64,000 nt of DNA from Cladophialophora immunda (GCF_000835495.1 NW_015622543.1:5754619-5818618), one strand, 5' to 3'; counted from the stretch's first letter, positions 33,626 to 42,960 are shown. The notes: generated by a model from the sequence alone, not told the origin. A program made the numbers and translations.

Positions 33626-34699
33626 ATGGCTTTCGATACACCCCTGACGCGCAAGTTGGGCATCAGGGTCCCCGTTGTCCAGGGCGGCCTCCAGTGGGTT
33701 GCATATGCCGAGCTCGCCGCCGCCGTCAGCAATGCTGGCGGTCTTGGAATCATCAACGCCTTGACGCAGCCAGACCCAGAGCACCTGCGACAAGAAATCA
33801 GAAAGACGCGGTCGTTGACGTCGAACCCCTTTGGCGTCAATATCACCTTGCTACCGGCCCTCAACCCTCCGGACTATCCTGCATTCACTCAGACAATCAT
33901 CGATGAGGGTGTCAAGATCGTCGAGACCGCCGGCAACAGCCCAGGCCCCGTCATCAGGAAGTTGAAGGAGGCCGGCATCATTGTGATCCACAAAGCCACC
34001 ACGATCAGACATGCGAAAGCGGCCATCAGACTGGGAGTGGATATCTTGTCGATCGACGGGTTCGAATGTGCCGGCCACGTGGGCGAATCCGACATTGCCT
34101 CCCTGATCTTGAACAGTCGCGCCCGTCAGGAACTAGGCAACACCCCTTTTATCGCGTCTGGCGGGTTTGCCGATGGCTATGGCTTGATGGCAGCGCTCAG
34201 TCTGGGCGCGGCGGGCATCAACATGGGCACTCGGTTCATGTGCACGGTCGAGGCCCCCATCCACCTGAATGTCAAGCAGGCCATTGTGAAAGGGGACGAG
34301 CATCAGACGACGCTCATCCTGAGGCGGTGGAAGAACACCAGCCGCATGTTCAGCAACCAGATGACGGCCAAGACCATCGAAATCGAATCCACCAGCAAGA
34401 CTGGCGAGTTTGCTGAGGTTGCTCCGGTGGTGAGCGGTGCCCGAGGCAGGGAAGTTCTTACTGGGGGCGACATTCAACACGGGGTAAGTCGTCACCACGC
34501 ATTGCAGCTTCTAAGAGTTATGTTGTTTGCTAATCCGTTGTCACAGGTGTGGTACGCTGGGCAAGTCATGGGCTTGATCTACGACATTCCAACTTGTGCA
34601 GGACTCATTGCCCGCATTGAGCGCGAGGCGGGAGAGGTCTTGTCCAACCTTTCGAGTTCGATCCCGAGTCCGCTGCAAGCTTCCAGGAGCAAGTTATAG
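33626..34699 (+). CDS. Nitronate monooxygenase, PTS1 (SKL)
   Basis: An FMN enzyme (2-nitropropane dioxygenase family) oxidising alkyl nitronates to carbonyl compounds and nitrite. Exons 33626-34483 and 34547-34699 give 336 residues. Seen: PVVQGGLQWVAYAELAAAVS, the phosphate-binding FGVNITLL, the conserved GFECAGHVGES with the catalytic His, PFIASGGFADGYGLMAALSL, GINMGTRFM and a C-terminal WYAGQVMGLI. The last residues are ASRSKL, a canonical peroxisomal PTS1. The intron is 63 nt, a multiple of three, with no in-frame stop, so a retained form would be 21 residues longer with the same tail. It shares a divergent promoter with the acyl-CoA dehydrogenase. Confidence 0.92.
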   Translation: MAFDTPLTRKLGIRVPVVQGGLQWVAYAELAAAVSNAGGLGIINALTQPDPEHLRQEIRKTRSLTSNPFGVNITLLPALNPPDYPAFTQTIIDEGVKIVETAGNSPGPVIRKLKEAGIIVIHKATTIRHAKAAIRLGVDILSIDGFECAGHVGESDIASLILNSRARQELGNTPFIASGGFADGYGLMAALSLGAAGINMGTRFMCTVEAPIHLNVKQAIVKGDEHQTTLILRRWKNTSRMFSNQMTAKTIEIESTSKTGEFAEVAPVVSGARGREVLTGGDIQHGVSRHHALQLLRVMLFANPLSQVWYAGQVMGLIYDIPTCAGLIARIEREAGEVLSNLSSSIPSPLQASRSKL

Positions 34700-35457
34700 T
34701 TGTAACCAGTGCGTGCTGTGATTGATGGACATTTTGTAAGAGAAAGGGCTGGAAACTGAGCCTCATCGACCGGCGATTAGATCTGCCTTGCGCAGCAGGC
34801 GCCTAGACTGAATAGATCTGTCTTCTTCGGATCCAAGTATCAAGCTTGTCATTCTGTATATACTCTGTACAAGGCTGTTTGGCCAACCCTTGTAGGCAAC
34901 TCAATGCCTTTTTCCCGCCTGATGAACTTCTCTGCCTCCCTCCTCCTCCTCCTCCTCCTCAGACCCTGGGCCGCCATATCGCTCCATCCCAGACCTCGGA
35001 CTATGTGATAGATTCTCATCGACACCGTAGCCAGCTTCTCTACGTACGAAAGACCCCTACCAATATCTAACATGTGCCGCTTATTACTATTCCATCCACT
35101 GAACTAATAAGGGGCACACTACACACTGTATGGCCCCACGGGGCAACACGGCGTTTGGTCGCATACCGAGGCTCGTCCCGCCGTGGTCAGGGCTGGATTA
35201 CTGATTCTTGAGAATGACGCGATTTTGATCACCTTCTAAATAACAACATGCTTCAATATCAATTTGTACTTTGACTTGATTCAGCTTCCATCTAATCCAG
35301 TTTGCCGGCCCTTTCTCGGCCTCGACATCGACACATAACAGTGACAAACCCGCTTAGTGTTGTGAGAACATTGAAACAAAAAAAGGCAGAGCAATACCTA
35401 CCGTCCACCAGTCCCAAACAACACTGCTCCGGCAGCCGACCATCTCTCAACCCGACC
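34700..35457. promoter_or_regulatory. SDR upstream region
   Basis: A CCTCGG at 34994-34999 and an inverted copy CCGAGG at 35166-35171. A CTC-type microsatellite at about 34936-34960. No gene. Confidence 0.4.
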
Positions 35458-36246
35458 ATGTCTCTGAACTCGCAAAAGAAGCCCGTCATCGCCGTGGTGG
35501 GCGCTGGACCGGGCATTGGCGAAGCCGTGGCCCGCCGCTTCGTGGCCGAGGGCTTCTGCGTGGCGCTCCTGGCGCGCACCGAGGACAAGCTGCGCAAGAT
35601 GGCGCAGGGCATCGACGCCGACTACGGCGCGGGCGCGGCGCACTACTACATCACGGACCTGCGGCAGGAGGAGTCGGTGGTGACGAGCTTCCAGTGCATC
35701 CGGGCGGAGCTGGGCCCCGTGGGCGTGCTGGTGTACAACGCCGGGGCGCGGCGGGTCAACGGGCGGTCGATCCTGGACACGACGTCGGAGGAGTTTGAGA
35801 ACTTCACCAAGATCAACCTGTTCGGGGCCTTCTGGGCGACCAAGTGCGTGCTGCCGGACATGCTGGCGGCGGGCCGGGGCACGATCCTGCTGACGGGCGC
35901 GACGGGGGCCCTGCGCGGCAACCCAGGCCTGGCCTCGTTCTCGCCGGGCAAGTTCGGCCTGCGCTCGCTGGGCCAGATCATCACGCGCGAGTACCAGGCC
36001 CAGGGCATCCACGCCGCGCATATCATCGTCGACAGCCCCGTCGACGGCAAGCTGATCGGCGAGTGGTCCCGCCGCCAGTGGCAACGCACGGGTCAGGCCG
36101 ACAAGCTCGACGACGTCTCCGGCCACCTCGTCGCCCCCGCTGACCTGGCCCAGACCTACTGGTTCTTGCACACCCAGCCGCGCAGCGCCTGGACGCACGA
36201 GTTGGACGCCCGCCCGCAGAAGGAGAATATGTTTTCCAAGTTGTGA
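35458..36246 (+). CDS. Atypical short-chain dehydrogenase/reductase, PTS1 (SKL)
   Basis: A single-exon, 262-residue Rossmann protein. The cofactor loop is GAGPGIGEAVARRF, and Arg in LLARTEDKL suggests NADPH. The NAG motif is present (VYNAGARRV), as is the Ser strand (LLTGATGALRG). At the active site the usual YxxxK reads FSPGK, so the Lys is kept but the Tyr is replaced by Phe. The protein ends ENMFSKL, a canonical PTS1. An SDR subfamily with GIHAAHIIVD and no Tyr is known; its chemistry is unclear to me. The coding sequence is markedly GC-rich, with nearly all third positions G or C, unlike its cluster neighbours. Upstream in-frame codons exist, but the first ATG is 35458. Confidence 0.9.
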   Translation: MSLNSQKKPVIAVVGAGPGIGEAVARRFVAEGFCVALLARTEDKLRKMAQGIDADYGAGAAHYYITDLRQEESVVTSFQCIRAELGPVGVLVYNAGARRVNGRSILDTTSEEFENFTKINLFGAFWATKCVLPDMLAAGRGTILLTGATGALRGNPGLASFSPGKFGLRSLGQIITREYQAQGIHAAHIIVDSPVDGKLIGEWSRRQWQRTGQADKLDDVSGHLVAPADLAQTYWFLHTQPRSAWTHELDARPQKENMFSKL

Positions 36247-36521
36247 AGGAAAGGGAAGGCCTCGGGTCCGGCTACATAGGGACGTTTGGTTCGTTAATCA
36301 GGAGTAATTTTGCCTCAGAGTCAAAAATCCCCGGCATTCTGACATAGGTGTTTTTGGGATGAATGGATCAAGCTTTTTACAATCAGATACAATCTTCGCA
36401 TGTTGGCCCATGTTCATGTGTCCTGCTTTCGCAGCTAGGGCCCATCGGGCTCGATCCACGGTACCCAAATGATGATAAGTTGTTCCAAGTTCTGTCGATA
36501 CCAGGTACATAATCTACCAAA
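36247..36521. other. Convergent 3' region, SDR / CoA ligase
   Basis: Short convergent spacer. One CCTCGG near 36258. No gene. Confidence 0.5.
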
Positions 36522-38326
36522 TCACAGCCGTGCCATCTCCTTCTTGGCCTGCTCGGCCAGGACCCGGCGGAGCACCTTGCCAGCGTTGCTCTTCGGGATT
36601 GCATCGACAAACCTGATCCCGCCTCTCAACCGCTTGTGCGGCGCCACCTTCTGGTGCAACCAGTCGCAGATGTCCTTCTCCAGCGCCGGGCCACTCGCGT
36701 ATCCCTTGGCCGCCACGACGTACGCTCTGGGGAGCTCGGTCGCACGCTCCGGACTGTAGACGCCGATGACAGCGACGTCGTTGACAGCCGGGTGCGCCAA
36801 CAGCAAGCCTTCTAGCTGGGCGGGCGCCACCTGGAACCCGTTGTACTTGATGAGCTCCTTGACGCGGTCGGTGATGTAGAGGTTGTGGTCCTTGTCGATG
36901 TATCCGATATCGCCGGTGCGGTACCAGCCGTCGAGAGTGATAGAATCCGCAGTGGCCTTCGGGTTATTGTAGTATCCCTTGCAGATGTTGGGCCCCTTGA
37001 TCCAGATCTCCCCGGTCTCACCCAGAGCCACTTCCTTGCCGTCATCCATGCATTTGAGCGAGATGGAGGGGAGGAGGGTTCCGGCGGAACCCACTGTCTT
37101 GTTCCATTGTTCCCACGACTGGAGGTGATGAGTTAGGCGTTAGAGTCAACAAGGAGGAACTGCTCTTCACATACCTGCGAAGCCACGCCCGGGGACGCCT
37201 CTGACAAGCCATATCCTTGTTTGATGGGCACTTTCAGCCGCTTGTAAACCATCTCCACCAGATCATTCGTCAAGGGGGCCGCGGAGGAGTGCATCATCCG
37301 TAACGAGCTCAGATTGTATTTTGCAATGAGCGGGTGTTTGGCGAGCAGCAGGACCACCGGTGGGACGACGTAGGCGATTGTGATGTGTTCCTGTTGGATG
37401 ATGCGACAGAACGGCTCCAGCTCGAATCGTTGCATGATGTAGACCGTGATCCCTCGATACACCGGGCTGAGAAGAAGCACCGCGAGACCTAAAGGGGAGG
37501 CATTTAGCAGGTTTCAACCTCATATGGGTCGCGCGTGGACTAACCATAGATGTGATATAGGGGAAGGAAACCAATCGTTCTGTCCCTGCTCCAATGCGTC
37601 CGCTGCGCATCCATCACAATTCCTTGCAGGAGATTCGTCACAATGTTCTCGTGTGTCAACATGACGCCTTTCGGCAGTCCGGTGGTGCCTGAAGAATACA
37701 CCAAGAAAGCGAGATCTTCCTTTGGATCGATCGAGACCTTCTCTACGACAGTCGAAGAGCCTTGTAGGTCCGAGAAGTGTTGAAATCGACCTTTGGGATC
37801 TCGTGGGCCGACCAGAATGATCCGATCCAGAGGCAAGCCGGCCAGCAACGCAGCCTCGCGAGCGGTTTCGAGACATGCGACATGGGTCGTCAATGCCTTG
37901 GCTTGGGACGACTTGAGCTGTGACACGAGTTCGCCGACAGTGTAGAGGTTGTTGAAGGGGCATGCGATGCCACCAGCCCAAAGAGTGCCGAAGGTAACAG
38001 GTGCGATCTCGGCGCTGTTGGGGGTAAAGACAGCCATCACGTCGCCCTTCCGCCAATTCCATTGACTCTGAACGCCTTGTCCAAAGCGACGGGCAGCGTC
38101 CCGAACATCTCGCAGCGTGTGCTGCTGCTGTGCCGCAACATCGACATATACGACTGTCAGGGTTGTGAGCAGGCTGCTGGGAAAGGCATTGGGGCAAGGA
38201 CTGTGCCCATGCCCGGGGTCACTTACCATGATCCTCAGGATACTCCCGATCAGTGCGATCAAAAAGAAATGTCCAGACGTCCACTGCAGGGATAGAGATG
38301 GGTGGATGGGCGGATTCGATAGGCAT
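36522..38326 (-). CDS. 4-coumarate:CoA ligase-like acyl-CoA synthetase, PTS1 (ARL)
   Basis: An ANL-superfamily ligase that activates a carboxylic acid as acyl-AMP and then thioester. Exons: 38227-38326, 37545-38153, 37175-37488 and 36522-37118, all phase-consistent, giving 539 residues. Seen: the P-loop-like YSSGTTGLPKGVMLTH, the FLPLYHIYG motif, SSAAPLTNDL, the GYGLSE segment, GEIWIKGPNICKGYYNNP, GWYRTGDIG, the hinge DRVKELIKYNGFQVAPAQLE, and the C-terminal catalytic Lys in IPKSNAGKVLRR. The tail MARL gives the PTS1 variant ARL. Similarity to plant 4CL and fungal peroxisomal ligases points to an aryl or medium-chain acid; exact substrate unknown. It is divergent from the kappa-class GST. Confidence 0.92.
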
Positions 38327-38935
38327 TGCGAACACAGGCCGTTAATGGCAAACTTCAGATCTCGCGTGTTGCTTCAGCGGCCGTACTTGGATGGGATATG
38401 TAGTGCTCGAGGGTGAGCTGCCCCTGGGGGTGTCGACCCCGGGAAGAGCAAGGCCATCATTGGACGTAGAGCAAAGGCGGCCATTACTGTCAGATGCCGT
38501 CGTCAAAAGATTACAAAGGCCTTGCGTGCGTAGGAACGAGACCGAACCTGAGCAAAGTCCCACGATGGAGAGGCTGAAGGTGGGAACAAGAGGAAATTGT
38601 ATATTTATGATTAGTCGTTGGCGATACGCCGTGGGGCCTCGGCTGTCCCGGTCTTGCAGATCTGTGCTTCTGACCCCGATCTCTCTGCACCTCTCTGCTT
38701 AAATCAACCCATTGACTCTGCTCGGTGGCATGGATTGATCATAAATAATCATCACGGCACAGGAGGGACTGAGCACAAGTCTGCAGCGGCGCCATCAAGG
38801 AACCCCTTTCCACGAACCAACCAGCACGGAGGCACCACGAGTCCCGCAACTTCTGGGGAAGCCTGGATTGAGATCTCTCCACTGGGGACTCTGGTCTCAG
38901 CGTGCTGCTAGATTTCCGAGAGAAAGCTTAGGAAG
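38327..38935. promoter_or_regulatory. Divergent promoter, CoA ligase / GST kappa
   Basis: 609 bp between two divergent starts. One CCTCGG box at 38637-38642, in the same GCCTCGGCTG context as the box at 33169 in the other divergent promoter. Confidence 0.5.
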
Positions 38936-39719
38936 ATGCGTCCAGAAGGAGGAAAGCTGACCATCTATGTGGATTGTGGTATGTGTACCATACACCCACT
39001 CGCCATTTGTGCGAAGCTCACCTGCCGTCGCCAGTATCCCCGTACTCGTGGTTTGGCTTCACCAACATAATCCGCCACCGGCCACTCCTGAATGCATACG
39101 GTGTATCTGTGGACATAATCCCTTTCTTCTTGGGTGCCGCCCGTGATGGCGTGGGCAACCCTTTCACGCCAACACCCAAAGCCAAGGAGGCCTTTGCAAA
39201 GCAAGACTCGGAAATGACTGGGGAGCTGCTTGGGCTGAAGGTCGTCCGGCCCAAGGAATTTCCCATCCTGTCTCTTTTTGTGAGTTCCCCCGGTCTCAAA
39301 TATGGACCCGCGATTAACGGCATGGGTAGGCGGTCCGCGTGGCGACATGGATCAAAGACCACTATCCGCCAGAGAAGTTTGAAGCTGCCTTTCCAGCTTT
39401 CAGCACGGCGTATTGGAGTAATGGCATCAATATCTCCAAGCCCGAAGGAATCATCAAAGCTCTGGAAGGCATCTTCCCCGAAGAGGAAATCAAGGAGATC
39501 ATGAAGAAGGCAGTGACACCCGAGAACAAGCAACGGGTCATTGACCTGACCATGGGAGCCGGTGCATTTGGGGCGCCATGGATCGTGGCCGTGAACTCAG
39601 AAGGGCAACGGAGGGACTGGTTTGGAAATGATCGATGGGATCAGGTGTTTTATCATCTGGCAGTCCCGTTCACCCCAGTGAAGATCGTTCCACCCGAGGA
39701 AGCAAAGGCGAAGTTGTGA
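38936..39719 (+). CDS. Kappa-class glutathione transferase / DsbA-like, PTS1 (AKL)
   Basis: A predicted 225-residue thioredoxin-fold protein. Exons: 38936-38978, 39035-39279 and 39330-39719. The start gives LTIYVDCVSPYSWFGF, the GSTK/HCCA-isomerase N-terminal strand with the Ser that activates glutathione. Next come LLNAYGVSVDIIPFFLG, a variable helical insert, and the closing AGAFGAPWIVAV (cis-Pro loop) with WFGNDRWDQVFYHL, all typical. The tail EAKAKL reads as a PTS1 variant (AKL). Human GSTK1 is also peroxisomal, which is established. With the ligase, nitronate monooxygenase and SDR it fits a detoxifying or isomerising role inside peroxisomes; that link is inference. Confidence 0.88.
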
Positions 39720-40257
39720 AATACAGGCTCAGAGATAGGAATGTGACAATATCGACCAGTTGGTAGGCTTGCGATCAAGGAAACCCGACTGGTTGACTAT
39801 CCATACAGAATCCATTCTATGCTGCACGTATCTTGCCAGGATAATAGTTCGATCACTCGCTTCAAACCTTCCCCGTCTTGTTCAGTATCGATACCTGAAT
39901 GCTTCTCGGCTATTCTAAGATCAGTAAAATGCATGTAAATACGAGCCAGCCTTGGCAGGGGCGTATCTTTCGCAAAAATTGTACTAACTAACCGTCAATA
40001 TAGCAAAACAACATATGGCGCATCCTACCCTCGTTCCGACCACAGCACGATCAACGAGTTGCTGGATCAGTCCTTGAAATCGCAAGGAAGATTTTGGCCT
40101 TAATCCAAGGTTGCTATGCCCATCTCCGTTTGGACTCACAGCATTGGTCGGACAGTGAAGCTATATGATATGTACCTCGTACACCAACCAAATGGTTCCG
40201 CCAAAGTGCTCAATCTCTGCCGTGTGACCATCTTCGTCGCCTATGCGGACCATTCAT
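39720..40257. other. Intergenic after the peroxisomal cluster
   Basis: No gene seen. Coding character starts only at about 40260-40320. Confidence 0.5.
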
Positions 40258-40680
40258 GATGAGGCTATCGTTTTACCTCTGCGTCCCATGTCAAGAGCGT
40301 CGAGAACCACTTCCAGCTGACCAAGACGAGTTATATTCCCCTTCCGCTCTAGAGGCCGGGGGGGAGTGAGTGACAACGCCTCCATCACACCCACTACCAC
40401 GACCCTGACCAACGTCTACACGAATCGCTACCAGGCCCAGCAGCCCATGACCCTCCTTATCACCAGAACCAAGGAGCTTCTCGAGGACGCTGTCGACCAA
40501 TCCTCCTCCGCACGTGATTGGGCGTCTCGCCTCATCACTCATGCTGACTCACCTCCTGAGATATTCCCGTTTTCCAAATCCGCCCAGGAACTGCGCAAGT
40601 CCCATCTTTATCTTTTGCAATATCGCATATTTCTCCAGCAATTCAGGAAGCCTGAAGGACCCCCTTCCAGTCTCTGGTAG
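40258..40680 (+). CDS. Small protein of unknown function, stop inside the tRNA gene
   Basis: Codons from about 40366 to 40680 show strong C-ending bias, as in real genes here (for example TNVYTNRYQAQQPMTLL and LRKSHLYLLQYRIFLQQF). The reading frame has no ATG of its own. An ATG-led frame (40258) meets it at a run of seven G (40358-40364) and would be continuous only if that run had one more G, so either a homopolymer error, a frameshift or an unseen upstream exon is involved. The protein would be 105-141 residues, mostly helical after a Thr-rich start, with no domain I recognise. Its TAG stop (40678-40680) is nucleotides 8-10 of the tRNA-Asp gene that follows. Confidence 0.35.
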
Positions 40681-40802
40681 TTCAGTGGTAGAATACCGGC
40701 TTGTCACGCCGGTGGCCGAGGTTGTAAGTTGCTCTGTTGCAAAATATCAATTCACGCGAAGATGAGAGCTGATTATCTGTATAGCAATTCCTCGCCAGAG
40801 AG
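40671..40802 (+). tRNA. tRNA-Asp(GTC) interrupted in the T-loop by a spliceosomal-type intron
   Basis: The 5' part (40671-40723) has acceptor strand TCTCTGG, a D-arm with A box TAGTTCAGTGG, and anticodon stem CCGGC/GCCGG around loop TTGTCAC (anticodon GTC, 40703-40705). It then has the T-stem strand CGAGG and the first two T-loop bases TT. A 61-nt insert follows (40724-40784), beginning GTAAGT, with CTGAT 12 nt before its 3' end, and ending ATAG. The 3' part (40785-40801) supplies CAATT, CCTCG and acceptor CCAGAGA, with G at the discriminator position (40802), the eukaryotic tRNA-Asp identity base. With the insert removed every stem pairs perfectly, and the B box GGTTCAATTCC is restored. Canonical nuclear tRNA introns lie after position 37; this one is near 55/56. 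The junction cannot be shifted by even one base. Confidence 0.85.
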
Positions 40803-40812
40803 TCTATCTTCC

Positions 40813-40819
40813 TTTTTTT
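40813..40819 (+). terminator. RNA polymerase III terminator (T7)
   Basis: A run of seven T starts 10 nt after the tRNA discriminator base, the usual distance and form for a Pol III terminator. It supports the tRNA as a former or present Pol III gene. Confidence 0.7.
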
Positions 40820-41031
40820 GACTCGCGGCCTAGTTGCAGGGTTCAAAGCGGCCACACCCCCCTACGTGATTTTTAGTGCATTCTTTGGTCTGGATTATCG
40901 TTCATGGGTTCTCTGTGGCCATCTCAGTTGTGCGCCTAGGGCCTGATCTCATAAGCGTGACATTTCCCATTCTCTATTCTCGTCAGCCTGACGACAGCAC
41001 CCCAGCCTGGCACTGAATGAGCTGAGCAAGG

Positions 41032-42621
41032 CTACCACCCGCTCACTTCGTCCTCGCCCTCCAGAGTTTGCCGTTGCAGTCTCTTTGCAACGGCCTCGAC
41101 AGTCTTCCACACCCTAATGAGGTTCCCTCCAGCTGCCTTCGCGGCATCTGAATCACTGACGCCCAGCCTCAACAGCTCCGCAATCAGATCAGGATATTTA
41201 TCCACCCCTTCCAACCCCTTGGGGGTCAGCTCACCCATCCCGTCAAAGTCACTGCCCAAACCGACATAATCATATCCAATCTTCTCGCCCACATACATGA
41301 CGTGTCTCGCCACCTGATGCAGGGTGTTGTTCTTCTCGTAAAACTCCGGCAACACGCTCTCGCTTGCGGGAGGCAAGCATGAGATGAACCCGGGACTAAA
41401 ATTGATCATCACCAAGGATTTCGTCTCCTTGACCAGGTCCAGAATATCGTCGTGGACATTTCTAGGGTGTGGACATAACGCAAATGCCGAGGAGTGGGAG
41501 TATATGACGGGCGCCGCCGAGGTCTTGTTGCTCAACACGGCTTTCTGGGTCCAGTACGAGGTATGCGAGATGTCGACGAGCATCCCAAGTCGGTTCATCT
41601 CGCGGATCACGTCGCGACCAGCCGAGGTCAACCCGCCGCGATGGTAAGGAGCCACTACGGTGCCATTCCGCGATGAAATCAAGGCAGCGTCGGCAAACGC
41701 ATTGTGACAATTCCAGGTCAGTGTCGCTGCGCGCACGCCCAACGCATGGTACAGCCGCAGTGTGGACAAGGGCGCAGACTGCGGGATCTGGTGCAGGCCT
41801 TCGATACTGATCGGCGAGATCAGACGCCGCGAGCTGTGGAAATTCGACAACGCCACCTCGAGCGGCGAAGTCGCGGATGTGAAGTTGCCGGTATACTCCC
41901 CCTGCAAGCGACGGATCAAGTCGATCTGGGATAATGTGTGCGACACGGCCGTGGCGTACTGCTCGTCCGAAAAGTCCTCGCTGGCATTCTCGGGACACAC
42001 CACGAAGGCGCTCCAAAACGCGCCGCCCACTCGCCCTTTCCGCAGCCGGGGCAAATCGACGTTCAGCTCCATATCTCCATTCTCAAACTTGTCCCGAAAC
42101 TCCTTGGTGTGCAGTTTGTTCTTGTACGCGCCGCGGATGAAGATCGCCAGGTCGTTGTGGCCGTCGATCAAGGGCGTGTGGTGGAGGATGGCCAGCGCTC
42201 GCTCCTCGATCGTTTGGCCGGGTTTCGGGACGGGCACGGGTCTCGGGGTAGGAATGGGGTCGCTGCCACCCACGTCGGGACTCAGGAAGGCGATCACGAG
42301 GCCGAAAAAGACGACGACGAAGAAAATGGACGCAATCTTGTTCAAGGCGGATTTGGTGGATTCAAACGACAGGGACCGGGCGTCGTCCTCTTCTGCGCCA
42401 TCTCCGTACCCCTCCTCGGGCTGGATCCCTTCATTCCATTGCCTGGGAGACTCCTTATAGTCTGCTGCAGGTTGTATGCCTTCGTAGCCCCTGTATTTGG
42501 AGAAGCCATAGCCTTGTATCTCGGGCGCCGGTTCGTTCTGGGGTAGCAGAGGGTCAAGCTCGGATTTGGAAGACATTGGGCGGTAGGGGAGAGAAGGACC
42601 TGCTCTATGTAAGTTGGACAA
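41032..42621 (-). CDS. Membrane dipeptidase (M19, renal dipeptidase family)
   Basis: A single-exon, 529-residue zinc dipeptidase with a single N-terminal membrane anchor. The disordered acidic N-terminal tail precedes one hydrophobic helix (IASIFFVVVFFGLVIAFL), then a Pro-rich stalk and the catalytic domain, so it is probably type II with the enzyme in the lumen or outside. Metal and active-site elements: LIDGHNDLA (His-x-Asp), the bridging Glu in SIEGLHQI, VDISHTS, VIYSHSSAFALCPHPRN and GLGSDFDGM. Several NxS/T sequons (NFT, NGT, NKT, NNT) support secretion-pathway exposure. An in-frame ATG 45 nt downstream (MSSKSELD) is an alternative start. Confidence 0.92.
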   Translation of the reverse strand: MSNLHRAGPSLPYRPMSSKSELDPLLPQNEPAPEIQGYGFSKYRGYEGIQPAADYKESPRQWNEGIQPEEGYGDGAEEDDARSLSFESTKSALNKIASIFFVVVFFGLVIAFLSPDVGGSDPIPTPRPVPVPKPGQTIEERALAILHHTPLIDGHNDLAIFIRGAYKNKLHTKEFRDKFENGDMELNVDLPRLRKGRVGGAFWSAFVVCPENASEDFSDEQYATAVSHTLSQIDLIRRLQGEYTGNFTSATSPLEVALSNFHSSRRLISPISIEGLHQIPQSAPLSTLRLYHALGVRAATLTWNCHNAFADAALISSRNGTVVAPYHRGGLTSAGRDVIREMNRLGMLVDISHTSYWTQKAVLSNKTSAAPVIYSHSSAFALCPHPRNVHDDILDLVKETKSLVMINFSPGFISCLPPASESVLPEFYEKNNTLHQVARHVMYVGEKIGYDYVGLGSDFDGMGELTPKGLEGVDKYPDLIAELLRLGVSDSDAAKAAGGNLIRVWKTVEAVAKRLQRQTLEGEDEVSGW

Positions 42622-42960
42622 GGGAAATGCAGGGACTGCTCAGAAAAATCTGCAGGGCCTTTCTTTCATCTACATCTCTACCTCGAACTAAGAATGGATC
42701 TCGGTGTCCCATGATAGAGATAATCAGCTGCGACGGCTCCTCTTGATACACGGAGGACGGAGTATCTTTCTTCTCCGCAGCGTGAATGACGATAACGATA
42801 TCGGGAATGCAATAAGATTTATCCGACATCGAGCCGGAGGAGCCGGACTGGCCGGGAGAGCTTCCACTTGGTACAATGTACTTGGAATGATATAGAGCAG
42901 TCCAGCATCATACCAGACCTCAGTCAATGATCCTCGGGCTGGCACTGCACATGTCCAAGT

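Noticed and set aside
35398..36198. 266-codon open frame on the minus strand
   Set aside because: It is a shadow of the GC-rich SDR gene; the composition (Arg, Ala, Gly) is typical of antisense frames in GC-rich DNA.
41462..42546. Several long frames (184-232 codons) within the dipeptidase gene on both strands
   Set aside because: All lie out of frame inside the M19 peptidase, which has every active-site motif.
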